64,000 bases of DNA from a virus: positions 1 to 64,000 of the IMG/VR virus record IMGVR_UViG_3300043449_000987; one strand, written 5' to 3'. This document shows, in pieces, positions 45,826 to 54,192 of the stretch. A model generated the notes under the pieces. It had not been told where the DNA came from. It searched no databases and worked only from the letters and a program-made list of their open reading frames with translations. Made by a program: the position numbers and the translations under genes. Numbering within the stretch: the stretch's first letter is position 1; every line of letters begins with the position of its first letter.

Positions 45826-47601
45826 TTATATTAGATTGAACCTATCCAGATAATCTTTTACATCATCAGGCATAGGTTTATATTGTATCACGTTCTCTGG
45901 TAGTGGGTCAAGTTTCTGCCTAGATCTATCTCTAAATGTGTGAATCTCGACCTCCTCATCCGTATTTTTTGGCGTATTTGCTATAGCACCAAAAATTGCA
46001 CCACACACGGCATCTGCTAAGTCTTTAGAAGATTTACGTGGATGGTCAACTCTATTATTTTTCATTATTTTTAACTCTGTTAATTCTTCGAACAAAAGTT
46101 CGATTGCTGGCATCACTAGTCTTTCTTCATAAACAAGCATAGCCATATCTTCATAATGCTTTTTAGCAACAGAAACAGTATCAGTTCTCATTCCAACCTG
46201 CTTTAATTCATTTTGAATATCAAATGATTGCCAACGGTCAAATGTGACAAGGCCAATATCAAAACCGTATCTTCTTAGATTTTGAATCCACAACTTGACT
46301 TCTGATAAATTAACTGGACCTTCTATTTTTGGTTCCCAATATACTACTGCATCTACCACTACAACTGGTGCAACTTGTTGATAATCTTTAATTACCTGAA
46401 TATTTACCCACTTTTCTACGTGAGCAATTGCAACGGCGCACTTGTCATGTTTTTGTGCAAGGTCAGCATGCACATAATATTTTTTATTTGGATCAGGCTT
46501 AAATGTTTCATCAAATCGTTTATGGGCGTCAATCGGATTTCGTATTGTCATACAAGCACGTACTTTATCAACCTGCTTAAAAAATGCATCTGTTGAGTAT
46601 GTTGGCACACATGCAAAACGTTGCATAGCATCACCTAGGTCTGTCATAAATGCAATTTTAAAGTCATTAATTTTTCTTGTTGGATTTACTTCCCATGTTG
46701 GTCTTTTTAATGCAAACACACCAGGATATTTATATGAAACAATTGTATCTTCATCCCATTCAATATCGAAAGAATTTCCTTCCATATCTGCAGGAAGTTC
46801 TTCATTAATAATAAAAGTATGTTTTTTGTGTACAACTTCTTTTTCTAAAATTACTTTATCATATTGAGTTGAAATAAAGTCTCCTGGATAACGAGGAAAT
46901 GAAAGCAGTGCTACCTTGCCAAGATCTGGAAAACGAGAATCTACCGAAGCACGAAAGGCTTTGTATATGTTGTCAGCAGTTTTACCTTGATCATTACCAG
47001 TACCAACCTCACTTGCAAAGCCAGAAATCTCGTCGAGTACTGCAAGCAATAAGTTCAAACCCTCATGCGACTCTCTTTCTGAGTGACCAGAATAAACTGT
47101 GATTGATTTATTAAACTCAATGCTTTCTGCTTTGGCATAAAACTTTCCTGCAAACCAAGGAGATTTTTCAATCTTGGTTTTAAAACCTTTAAAGAAAACG
47201 TTTTTGGCTTGTTGAGCGTTAATAGCAACGTTAATAATATCTATGGCATCTCCACTGGGCTTACCAAAATATCTTGCTGGGTCCTTAAGGCATAGTAACT
47301 TATACACAATGTAAGCACAAGCAACAGTAGAAGTAAAATCTTTTCCACTACCCTTGCCAAGTTGGAGGATAATTTCATTTTTAGTATATTTCTTATAATA
47401 TCTTGCACCTTCTTCTTCACCCATAAGATCTACAAGATCTTCTTTTTTATAAATTTGGCTCATTGCTTCAATAATGTCATACTGGGTTTGTGATAGTGGT
47501 GGTTGGGCCAAATACTCTTCACCCTCAACAAACGTACGGGCATCTACTGGAGTTTCCTCAAAGTTGTTATTTTTTAAAGCCTCTAAAAATTCATCAAACA
47601 T
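45826..47601 (-). CDS. terL: Terminase large subunit
   Basis: 591 aa. ATPase: Walker A GKGSGKD (residues 82-88) and Walker B 'LLLAVLDEI' (D190/E191). Nuclease: acidic residues in 'YYVHADLAQKHD', 'VTFDRWQSFD' and 'DLADAVCGA', as in RNase-H-like terminase nucleases. Packages DNA into the prohead. Overlaps the small subunit by eight bases. Confidence 0.92.
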   Translation of the reverse strand: MFDEFLEALKNNNFEETPVDARTFVEGEEYLAQPPLSQTQYDIIEAMSQIYKKEDLVDLMGEEEGARYYKKYTKNEIILQLGKGSGKDFTSTVACAYIVYKLLCLKDPARYFGKPSGDAIDIINVAINAQQAKNVFFKGFKTKIEKSPWFAGKFYAKAESIEFNKSITVYSGHSERESHEGLNLLLAVLDEISGFASEVGTGNDQGKTADNIYKAFRASVDSRFPDLGKVALLSFPRYPGDFISTQYDKVILEKEVVHKKHTFIINEELPADMEGNSFDIEWDEDTIVSYKYPGVFALKRPTWEVNPTRKINDFKIAFMTDLGDAMQRFACVPTYSTDAFFKQVDKVRACMTIRNPIDAHKRFDETFKPDPNKKYYVHADLAQKHDKCAVAIAHVEKWVNIQVIKDYQQVAPVVVVDAVVYWEPKIEGPVNLSEVKLWIQNLRRYGFDIGLVTFDRWQSFDIQNELKQVGMRTDTVSVAKKHYEDMAMLVYEERLVMPAIELLFEELTELKIMKNNRVDHPRKSSKDLADAVCGAIFGAIANTPKNTDEEVEIHTFRDRSRQKLDPLPENVIQYKPMPDDVKDYLDRFNLI

Positions 47602-48127
47602 CGTGGACTACCGTAATTACTTCATCCTTTTTTGAAATTGCAGAAAGTCTTTTCATAATTTCATCACGCACTTGTGGGTATTCAGAGGCAATGTCTCTTA
47701 GAATACTCATAAGCACTTGCTGTCTATTTTCAATTTCAACCATTTCTTCTGCTAACTCTTTATTTTCTAGTAAGCCAGCCTTTTGAAGCATGTCAATTCT
47801 TTTTGATTCAATGTCCATTACAAGTTTAATTGCAGCAGTTTTTGCACTAAGATTATTAGTCATGGATGCCTCATCAATGACCTCGTAAGATCTAGATATT
47901 AGTTTGCCGTAATGAGCATCTGCTGCAGCAAGCGCTTCTTTTGCACGAGCACGAATAGCATCATTGGCAGAAGCCATTACCTTCCATTCGTTAATTAACT
48001 GTACAACACGAGTTCTTGGAATGCTTAATTCTTTGGAAATAACTGTTGGGTCATTACCCTTTAGGTATTCTTCTACAACGTTATTAACTTCATCTAAATG
48101 CTTTACAAGATCATCTTCAGTTGACAT
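47594..48127 (-). CDS. Terminase small subunit-like protein
   Basis: 177 aa. N-terminal helix-turn-helix (PTVISKELSIPRTRVVQLINEW, about 28-49) and a long helical oligomerisation region. Its position directly before terL supports the call. Confidence 0.7.
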   Translation of the reverse strand: MSTEDDLVKHLDEVNNVVEEYLKGNDPTVISKELSIPRTRVVQLINEWKVMASANDAIRARAKEALAAADAHYGKLISRSYEVIDEASMTNNLSAKTAAIKLVMDIESKRIDMLQKAGLLENKELAEEMVEIENRQQVLMSILRDIASEYPQVRDEIMKRLSAISKKDEVITVVHDV

Positions 48128-48389
48128 TATTTAGTTCCCTTGCAATTTTTAATAAAATTAAATAACCAATCAAATCATCAATGTCATTATCGCCAATAAA
48201 TGACCCACCTCTAGTAATTCTAGATAGTTTGTCATCAATTCTTACATGTAGTTGCTCAACATTATCTGCTGTTGCAAAAATTCTAACTGGATTTAGTGCT
48301 GAATCACCATAAGATTTATTTTTTGCAATTAGCATTGCCTTAATTTCGTCACAGACTTGTGCAATAGTAAACTGTGTCTCTTCACTCAT
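48117..48389 (-). CDS. Nucleotide-modification-associated protein (PF07659-like)
   Basis: 90 aa from ATG 48389. 'AMLIAKNKSYGDSALNP' and 'LHVRIDDKLSRI' and 'DDLIGYLILLKIA' fit the helical DUF1599 family, thought to relate to nucleotide metabolism (all-alpha NTPase-like). Overlaps the terminase small subunit. Confidence 0.75.
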   Translation of the reverse strand: MSEETQFTIAQVCDEIKAMLIAKNKSYGDSALNPVRIFATADNVEQLHVRIDDKLSRITRGGSFIGDNDIDDLIGYLILLKIARELNNVN

Positions 48390-48516
48390 CGTTTTCATCC
48401 TCATCCATGTCCCATTCAAAAGCGTCAGGAAGACCACGCAATGTGAAGAGCGCATAACTTATGCCTACTGCACCAACAATGGTTGCAACAAGCAAAGACT
48501 TTTTTATTTTATTCAT
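48382..48516 (-). CDS. 44-aa membrane peptide
   Basis: One transmembrane helix (LLVATIVGAVGISYALF) with a basic start and an acidic tail (DEDENDE). Overlaps the neighbours by four to eight bases. Confidence 0.6.
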   Translation of the reverse strand: MNKIKKSLLVATIVGAVGISYALFTLRGLPDAFEWDMDEDENDE

Positions 48517-48668
48517 CGTTTTGACTTCCTAAGATTAAATTTTGCAAGGTAAACGTATATAGTTTCAACACTAGTTCCGCACTCCTTTGCAATTTCTTGT
48601 GGAGTCTTTTTATCCATAACAAAACGTTTACGAAGCCAAGACTCACTAGTATATAGTTTAGCACCCAT
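48513..48668 (-). CDS. Small helix-turn-helix protein
   Basis: 51 aa from ATG 48668. 'KTPQEIAKECGTSVETIYVYLAKFNL' is a clear HTH; basic end. Could be a transcription regulator or DNA-binding accessory. ATGA overlap with the membrane peptide. Confidence 0.7.
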   Translation of the reverse strand: MGAKLYTSESWLRKRFVMDKKTPQEIAKECGTSVETIYVYLAKFNLRKSKR

Positions 48669-48672
48669 CAGA

Positions 48673-49239
48673 CTATTTGTCAACTCCAATCGCCTTACCC
48701 CAATTATTGATAGCCCAATGACCAATACCACAGGCATCTGCAACATCGTGATCCGTTATATTTCTATCATAATAAACATTTATTAGTTTTATTGTTCTTT
48801 CTTTTCTAAAGTTACGCTCAAATGTTTTATACCAGGAATCTGTTTTGCCAGGATTACTAAATCTGATAGCAAGTTGTTCATCTTTATTTAATTTTTTATT
48901 TCCAATGTAATTTTGCCATGTTATTGGAGCCACCTTTCCAATAATTTTTGTTCCAGATTGGCCAGCAGCACCCAAAATTGCACCTTGAACTAAAGCAAGA
49001 TCTGCAGCAGTTTTGGGACTATTCATAAATACTGTATGCTCAATCACTATAGCCTCAAATCCACCATAATACTCAAAGAAGGCCCTTACCTTTTTACCAG
49101 CATCCATAACCTTCTCGTAAGTATCATTACCAGAAAAATTAATCTTTCCAACAGTGCCCAACGCTTTTTGTTGGGTATCAAACAAAGCAAAAGCAAGGCT
49201 GTTAGTACTGGCATCAATAGAACATATTGTAGATGGCAT
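48673..49239 (-). CDS. RuvC-like Holliday junction resolvase
   Basis: 188 aa from ATG 49239. 'CSIDASTNSLAFAL' (D9), 'IVIEHTVF' (E67) and the late 'DHDVADACGIGHWAI' give the RNase-H-fold carboxylates of RuvC. Resolves recombination junctions before packaging. Confidence 0.88.
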   Translation of the reverse strand: MPSTICSIDASTNSLAFALFDTQQKALGTVGKINFSGNDTYEKVMDAGKKVRAFFEYYGGFEAIVIEHTVFMNSPKTAADLALVQGAILGAAGQSGTKIIGKVAPITWQNYIGNKKLNKDEQLAIRFSNPGKTDSWYKTFERNFRKERTIKLINVYYDRNITDHDVADACGIGHWAINNWGKAIGVDK

Positions 49240-49255
49240 GGCCTCTAAACCCCAT

Positions 49256-49540
49256 TTATTTTTTACCATTTGACAAACCCTTAATCTGCTTTAACACTTT
49301 TTTAACATCCACTGGATTTATACTACACTGATTGCACAGTGGATCATCATTATATATAGATAAATCTTCTCCACAGGACTTGCACTTTCGCACCTTGTTT
49401 TTTCTTTTTTGTCTTCTTGTTATTAAATAACGTGCTGCAATTTTTTCTTTTGTAGCAGAGTCTCTACACTCTACTGAACAGTAGATCTGATAACTTACTT
49501 CTGTAGTAAATTCGGCATCACACCATCGACAGTGTTTCAT
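49256..49540 (-). CDS. Double zinc-finger protein
   Basis: 94 aa. 'CRWCDAEFTTEVSYQIYCSVEC' and 'CKSCGEDLSIYNDDPLCNQC' are two C4 zinc-binding units separated by a basic helix. DNA binding is likely. Overlaps the Cas4-like gene end. Confidence 0.75.
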   Translation of the reverse strand: MKHCRWCDAEFTTEVSYQIYCSVECRDSATKEKIAARYLITRRQKRKNKVRKCKSCGEDLSIYNDDPLCNQCSINPVDVKKVLKQIKGLSNGKK

Positions 49541-50321
49541 CAATTGGCTCCAGAGATTTCAACTTTATTGTTCCATCTCCAGCAGCAGCACAAGCCTTTT
49601 GAACTGGACAAGTTTTGCATATTTTAGAGTTGGATCTATAGTTTTTACTAGGCAAAGTTCTATCAACCCATGCCTTACGAACTTCTCTCATCCAATCAAA
49701 TGCTTGGTCTACCCACCGAACATAATAATCATTTACTTCTACAGGAAGAATTAATAACTCGTGATTATTTTTATTTTCATAAATAAACACTGCATTCTTC
49801 TTCTTAAGAATTTTCATATAAATAAGCAACTGAATTAAATGCCCAGTCTTTGGCTTACCAGATGCTTTTCTATATTCAAAAGCCTCACTCATCATTGTTT
49901 TAATTTCACCAAGTAATGGCTCTCCCTGCCAATTTAACATTACATCCCCATAACCAAAAATTGGTGGATCGACGTATGTTATTTTAAATTCATCTTCAAT
50001 TAATATTCCAGCATCACGCATTGCCTTTTGAATTCTTCCATGAGACAGTGTTCCAGATGTCATATTAGCAACACCGTATGCATCAGAATTATCTTCAAAA
50101 TCTGCACCATCAAATGCTATATACCAATATCTTGCACATTCTCCATGCGAGTATGCAAGTGTAGAAGGAGCAAAAGTTTTCTTTGTAGTAAACTTAGTTC
50201 CTCTTTCTGCAATATACCCGTGCTGAATTGCCTTAACTAGCCCATCTGGGTCAATTGCGTTTTCCTTTTTATCTTTAGGTACACCCTTAAGCATAACCTG
50301 TTGTAATAAACTTTTTGTCAT
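49518..50321 (-). CDS. Cas4/RecB-like PD-(D/E)XK exonuclease
   Basis: 267 aa. 'GYGDVML' and 'LLGEIKTMM' are the D and E-x-K catalytic elements, 'LIQLLIYM' is motif QxxxY-like, and 'CKTCPVQKAC' is the C-terminal iron-sulfur Cys cluster. A phage recombination exonuclease; no cas1/cas2 or array is nearby, so no CRISPR link. Confidence 0.85.
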   Translation of the reverse strand: MTKSLLQQVMLKGVPKDKKENAIDPDGLVKAIQHGYIAERGTKFTTKKTFAPSTLAYSHGECARYWYIAFDGADFEDNSDAYGVANMTSGTLSHGRIQKAMRDAGILIEDEFKITYVDPPIFGYGDVMLNWQGEPLLGEIKTMMSEAFEYRKASGKPKTGHLIQLLIYMKILKKKNAVFIYENKNNHELLILPVEVNDYYVRWVDQAFDWMREVRKAWVDRTLPSKNYRSNSKICKTCPVQKACAAAGDGTIKLKSLEPIDETLSMV

Positions 50322-50355
50322 TTTAACTCTTCTCTATTCATATAAGTATAGCAGA

Positions 50356-50661
50356 TTACCTTGTAATATACTTTAGTGCCGAAACCAAATTATTAATTGA
50401 TTCGGCTGCTGTGTAGTAAAGATTCTTTTTAGCACGATCACCCTTATCAACATTTGCCATCCAAGTTGCCTTTAAAGACATTTTGGCTGCGATTGCCTGA
50501 AGCCTGACTATCTCAATTGTAACAACATTAAGAGGCACATCAGGTTTTAAAATTACCTTTGCAATGAAGGTAAGTGCTGTATTCAGTTCTTCATCTTGCA
50601 TGTAGTCAGCAATTTCTGATAAACCACTGATCATATCTATTGTTGGTTGTGTTTGTTCCAT
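50356..50661 (-). CDS. Small all-helical protein
   Basis: 101 aa, strongly helical, no recognised family; sits between the exonuclease and the oxygenase trio. A similar small gene often neighbours Cas4-like exonucleases in actinophages, but this is from memory of layouts only. Confidence 0.65.
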   Translation of the reverse strand: MEQTQPTIDMISGLSEIADYMQDEELNTALTFIAKVILKPDVPLNVVTIEIVRLQAIAAKMSLKATWMANVDKGDRAKKNLYYTAAESINNLVSALKYITR

Positions 50662-50663
50662 TA

Positions 50664-51470
50664 TTATCCCATCGACCTTATATCAATACCATCTTTAACC
50701 CCGTCGTCATTCCACAACTTAAAGGCAGCCATCATATCATCTCTAGACTGTAGTTCGTCCAAATACTGTTTTCTTCTCTCTGGAAAATGTTCTGGATCTA
50801 TTGGATTTAATTCTCCAGTAAACCTATAACTATTGGTTCTACAATAGTCCATACTAATAATCTCGCAAAACTCGCCCTCTGCAAATTTACGTTTTGGTCT
50901 CCAATGTATTTGATTTACAGCACTAAACACAATTGTCTGACCTGCTCCAAGAGAATACTTTGTAAAATTTTTAGTATCATTCCAATTACTTACATACAAA
51001 TCCCATTCAATATTTGTATCTAAACAATAATTTATTGTAACTAAATTTTCATCAGCATCCAGATGAGGTGGGAGGGCAGGAGAATTATCTCCATAGCCAT
51101 GCTTGATATTATAATCAATGTAGTTCCAATGACATAGTGCTATATCATCATTGTATAGTGGCTTTGCTATTGCATCTAATTTATCTTCAAGGTGTTTTGG
51201 CATGTCGAACTCAATTAAAGTACGAGACATGTTCTTTGCAATTTTAGGCTGATACCTACTACGAAACTCTGAGTTACGAATATAGCCATCCTCAACTCTG
51301 TCGCCAATAATAAAAGGCTCAATAAGTCTATTTGTTTCGATGATTTCTCTTAATTGATTTCTATCTTCTTCTGAAAATAAATTGTCAATATAAAAAGGCA
51401 AGGGCCTAGAGTAATTATCAAATCCAGTTAAGTATTTGTGCAGCCCAGGGATGTTAGTCTGATGCGTCAT
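50664..51470 (-). CDS. Fe(II)/2OG oxygenase, HWRP type
   Basis: 268 aa. H136/D138 (PHLD) and H189/R191 (IHWRP). The ATG at 51470 is preferred because GGGGGA lies seven bases upstream. Longer than its two neighbours with an extra C-terminal helical part. Third gene of the tandem oxygenase trio. Confidence 0.9.
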   Translation of the reverse strand: MTHQTNIPGLHKYLTGFDNYSRPLPFYIDNLFSEEDRNQLREIIETNRLIEPFIIGDRVEDGYIRNSEFRSRYQPKIAKNMSRTLIEFDMPKHLEDKLDAIAKPLYNDDIALCHWNYIDYNIKHGYGDNSPALPPHLDADENLVTINYCLDTNIEWDLYVSNWNDTKNFTKYSLGAGQTIVFSAVNQIHWRPKRKFAEGEFCEIISMDYCRTNSYRFTGELNPIDPEHFPERRKQYLDELQSRDDMMAAFKLWNDDGVKDGIDIRSMG

Positions 51471-52071
51471 TCGTAAATCCCCCATTAGCAAAAAATACCT
51501 TCTTGTATTCACTTGCCTTTGCGTTCATTATTGAATTTACTTCTTCACCCTTTGGTGCAGCACCTGGTTCTGAAAAATGGAAAAACACCATTTCTACAAA
51601 CTGGTCGTCTGCAAAATCTTGTGGCTTTCTCCAATGTATTTGATGTGTGCCACTAAATGTAACAGCCTCATTATTTTTTAGTGTAAATTCTTTATCTGGT
51701 TCAACAATTAATGGCCAATCAATATTGCCATTGATCTGGTAATCAAAAGTAAATCTTGGCTCTTTAAATGTTTCATCATAATGAGGAAACAGTGAAGGCT
51801 TGTAGTGATATTTTCCACAATTGCTTGTGACGTTATTATATCTAGCATGACAATATTCTGTGACTTCAATCTTGTCATTACCGCTTAACTCTCTGGCAAT
51901 TTTAGTTACCTTATCAATAATGTTTTGTGGCAACGAAATAAAGGTGTTTGCTTGTGCGTGAACCTTAACAAAGTCTCCACCAGAATTATTTTGTACAGCC
52001 TTATAGATTTCATTAATCTCATCTCTTGTAAATACATCTTTAACAATTGTATTTATTTCATCGTATTTCAT
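51454..52071 (-). CDS. Fe(II)/2OG oxygenase, HWRP type
   Basis: 205 aa. H97/D99 (PHYD), H146/R148 (IHWRK). AAGGAG ribosome-binding site. Overlaps the next oxygenase by 17 bases. Confidence 0.92.
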   Translation of the reverse strand: MKYDEINTIVKDVFTRDEINEIYKAVQNNSGGDFVKVHAQANTFISLPQNIIDKVTKIARELSGNDKIEVTEYCHARYNNVTSNCGKYHYKPSLFPHYDETFKEPRFTFDYQINGNIDWPLIVEPDKEFTLKNNEAVTFSGTHQIHWRKPQDFADDQFVEMVFFHFSEPGAAPKGEEVNSIMNAKASEYKKVFFANGGFTNDASD

Positions 52072-52092
52072 AGTATTACTCCTTTATATATA

Positions 52093-52740
52093 TTATACAC
52101 TATACTTCTGAACACCATTATTAATGCCTGTGTGATCCATTAAAAACCTTGAACGCTCTTCCAAAACCTCTTTTTGGCCTGGGTCAAGTGGGGTTGGATC
52201 GACATACTGTAAATGACAAAAAATCATATCGATCTTTGTATTTGGTTGTAGTTTTTTATTTTCTCTCCAATGTATTTGCTGTGTTCCAGCAAAAATTAAT
52301 GCTTCATTATTATTTAAATAATATGTATTATTTTCGACAACAATACCCCATGGTTCATCTGCATTTAATTGAATATCAAAGGTTATGCGTTGGGTTTCTC
52401 TAGTATCATAATGTGGAAATAACTTACACTCAAATCCATACTCTGGGGTGTATCTTGCAAAAGAATAATCACCGTCTAATTTAATATGATTGCCAAGTAT
52501 TGATTGTGCAGACCTGGTTATTGCATCCTCAATCTCTTTAGAAAATTTGATGTCCCATGCTCTATGACCTGCCCACTCTTGAAGTCTTGTACTATCAAGA
52601 CTAGTGCTATTTACTTTTTCATAAATTTCATCAATTTGCGCTTTTGTAAAAATATTAGTAGCCCTTTTTACTTCAAAATCTTGATTGCTTATTGGTTGTT
52701 GGGTAGCCCTTAAAGAGTTGTAATCATTAATATAGTTCAT
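52093..52740 (-). CDS. Fe(II)/2OG oxygenase, HWRP type, leaderless
   Basis: 215 aa. H110/D112 (PHYD), H157/R159 (IHWRE). TATAAT lies six bases before the ATG at 52740. First of the trio; an internal promoter thus separates the trio from the upstream recombination genes. Confidence 0.92.
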   Translation of the reverse strand: MNYINDYNSLRATQQPISNQDFEVKRATNIFTKAQIDEIYEKVNSTSLDSTRLQEWAGHRAWDIKFSKEIEDAITRSAQSILGNHIKLDGDYSFARYTPEYGFECKLFPHYDTRETQRITFDIQLNADEPWGIVVENNTYYLNNNEALIFAGTQQIHWRENKKLQPNTKIDMIFCHLQYVDPTPLDPGQKEVLEERSRFLMDHTGINNGVQKYSV

Positions 52741-52747
52741 GGTTTTA

Positions 52748-53032
52748 TTATACACCATCTACCAATTGCTCTAATATCGACATTTCAATAATTGCAAGGC
52801 GAACCTTTGTGTTTCCATCGCCAATTACAACAATAATTGCTGGATCATTTCCATTTCTAATGGCATCAGTTGTGGCCTTGGCCCAAACCTCTTTGTTTAA
52901 TGTAAAAGATTTACCAACCTCTTTAAAGTCTACCGTAAAGTTTTCCCACGAAGCATCTCCTTTGTGTGTTCCTCTGCCAGAATTTTTATGCTGTTTAGCA
53001 CCTATTCTCTTTGATTCACTCGTTTCCGTCAA
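52748..53032 (-). CDS. Putative PD-(D/E)XK (Hjc-like) nuclease
   Basis: 94 aa, TTG start. 'KQHKNSGRGTHKGDASW' and 'FTVDFKEV' with 'LNKEVWAKA' resemble the short archaeal-type resolvase or phage endonuclease core, with D-F-K in place of E-x-K. Between recA and the oxygenases. Moderate call. Confidence 0.6.
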   Translation of the reverse strand: MTETSESKRIGAKQHKNSGRGTHKGDASWENFTVDFKEVGKSFTLNKEVWAKATTDAIRNGNDPAIIVVIGDGNTKVRLAIIEMSILEQLVDGV

Positions 53033-53192
53033 AATCCTTCTTCTTTCTTTTGCCTAAATATACAGTAGTCAAATGTTTTTCTTTACACATCCAAGTAAGC
53101 ATTTTTGTTTCCGCATAACATCTCAATGTTGGAACAATTGCCTTACAAGTATGGCAAACCCACTGACCACTATAAACAGTATAACTAGCCAT
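53016..53192 (-). CDS. 58-aa Cys-rich basic protein
   Basis: 'WVCHTCKAIVPTLRCY' and a later Cys form a possible zinc site, followed by KRKKK. Overlaps the recA end and the nuclease start. Confidence 0.6.
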   Translation of the reverse strand: MASYTVYSGQWVCHTCKAIVPTLRCYAETKMLTWMCKEKHLTTVYLGKRKKKDFDGNE

Positions 53193-54192
53193 TTAATTGC
53201 GACTTGATAGATTCTTGCAAGTCAAGATCCTCTCTGACACGATTAACAAATGCTTCTTTACCCTGAACCTTTGTGCCATCTGGAAGAATATACCATGCCC
53301 CAGTTCTTTCTACAATACCATTAAGTTCTGCTGTAGTTACAAGGTCACCAATTACATCGAGACCAACTTCATCGCCTCTAAAATAAAAATCATATTCGCC
53401 AGATTGAAACCCTGGAGATGTTTTTGAAAATTGCAATTCCCATCTTACGGTTCTTCCAACTTTTTCTTCAATTAACTTATCTCCAACTTTAATCTTGCCT
53501 TTAATTGCCTGATTATCTGATTCAGAACTAAAAAGTTTAATTACACATGAAGAATAAAACTTAGTAGCCTGCCCACCAGAAGGTTGCTGACTGGTATACA
53601 TGGCATTAATATTGTTGCGAGACTGACTAATAAGAACAAGTAGCGTAGGCTTAACCTTATTGTTAGCATAGTTAAGCATTTTCCATGCATTACTAAAATC
53701 TCTAGACTCTGCACCAATCTGCTTTGTATTTTCCAAAGCCTTCATTTCATCAGTGTCCTTTTCAAAATAAATTGCAGGAAGCATTGATGTAATAGAATCC
53801 ACCACAATTAAATCTACGCCAGCGTTCATCAGTGCAACGCCAACGTCAACCATGTCGCTAATTGTCCTTGCTTGTGAGTAAATTAGTTTTGTTGGATCTA
53901 CTCCAAGTTGTCTTGCCCAATCTTCAGAATAGGACATTTCTGAGTCTATCCATGCACAAACCTTGCCCTCTTTTTGTGCCATACCAATCATTTGTAAACA
54001 CATAGAAGACTTTGCTGATGACTTACTGCCCCAAATCAATACCTGTCGACCATAGGGTAGTCCACCACCTAGTGCACGATTTAAACCAAAACTAGGTGTG
54101 GGTTGATACTCAAAAGTCACACCTTCGCCAGTTCCTAACTTTTTACGCAACTTGGGGTCAAGTTGTGCCATTACCTCTTCTACGCTAAGCAT
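53185..54192 (-). CDS. RecA-like recombinase
   Basis: 335 aa. Walker A GSKSSAKS (residues 55-62), 'VDLIVVDSITSMLP' Walker B and 'LVLISQSRNN' sensor region. Shorter N- and C-terminal parts than cellular RecA. Catalyses strand exchange. Overlaps the polymerase gene. Confidence 0.9.
   Translation of the reverse strand: MLSVEEVMAQLDPKLRKKLGTGEGVTFEYQPTPSFGLNRALGGGLPYGRQVLIWGSKSSAKSSMCLQMIGMAQKEGKVCAWIDSEMSYSEDWARQLGVDPTKLIYSQARTISDMVDVGVALMNAGVDLIVVDSITSMLPAIYFEKDTDEMKALENTKQIGAESRDFSNAWKMLNYANNKVKPTLLVLISQSRNNINAMYTSQQPSGGQATKFYSSCVIKLFSSESDNQAIKGKIKVGDKLIEEKVGRTVRWELQFSKTSPGFQSGEYDFYFRGDEVGLDVIGDLVTTAELNGIVERTGAWYILPDGTKVQGKEAFVNRVREDLDLQESIKSQLNG

Noticed and set aside
49518-50321. Cas4-like gene as part of a CRISPR-Cas system
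   Set aside because: No cas1, cas2 or repeat-spacer array in the window; position in a recombination block with RecA and RuvC fits a phage exonuclease.
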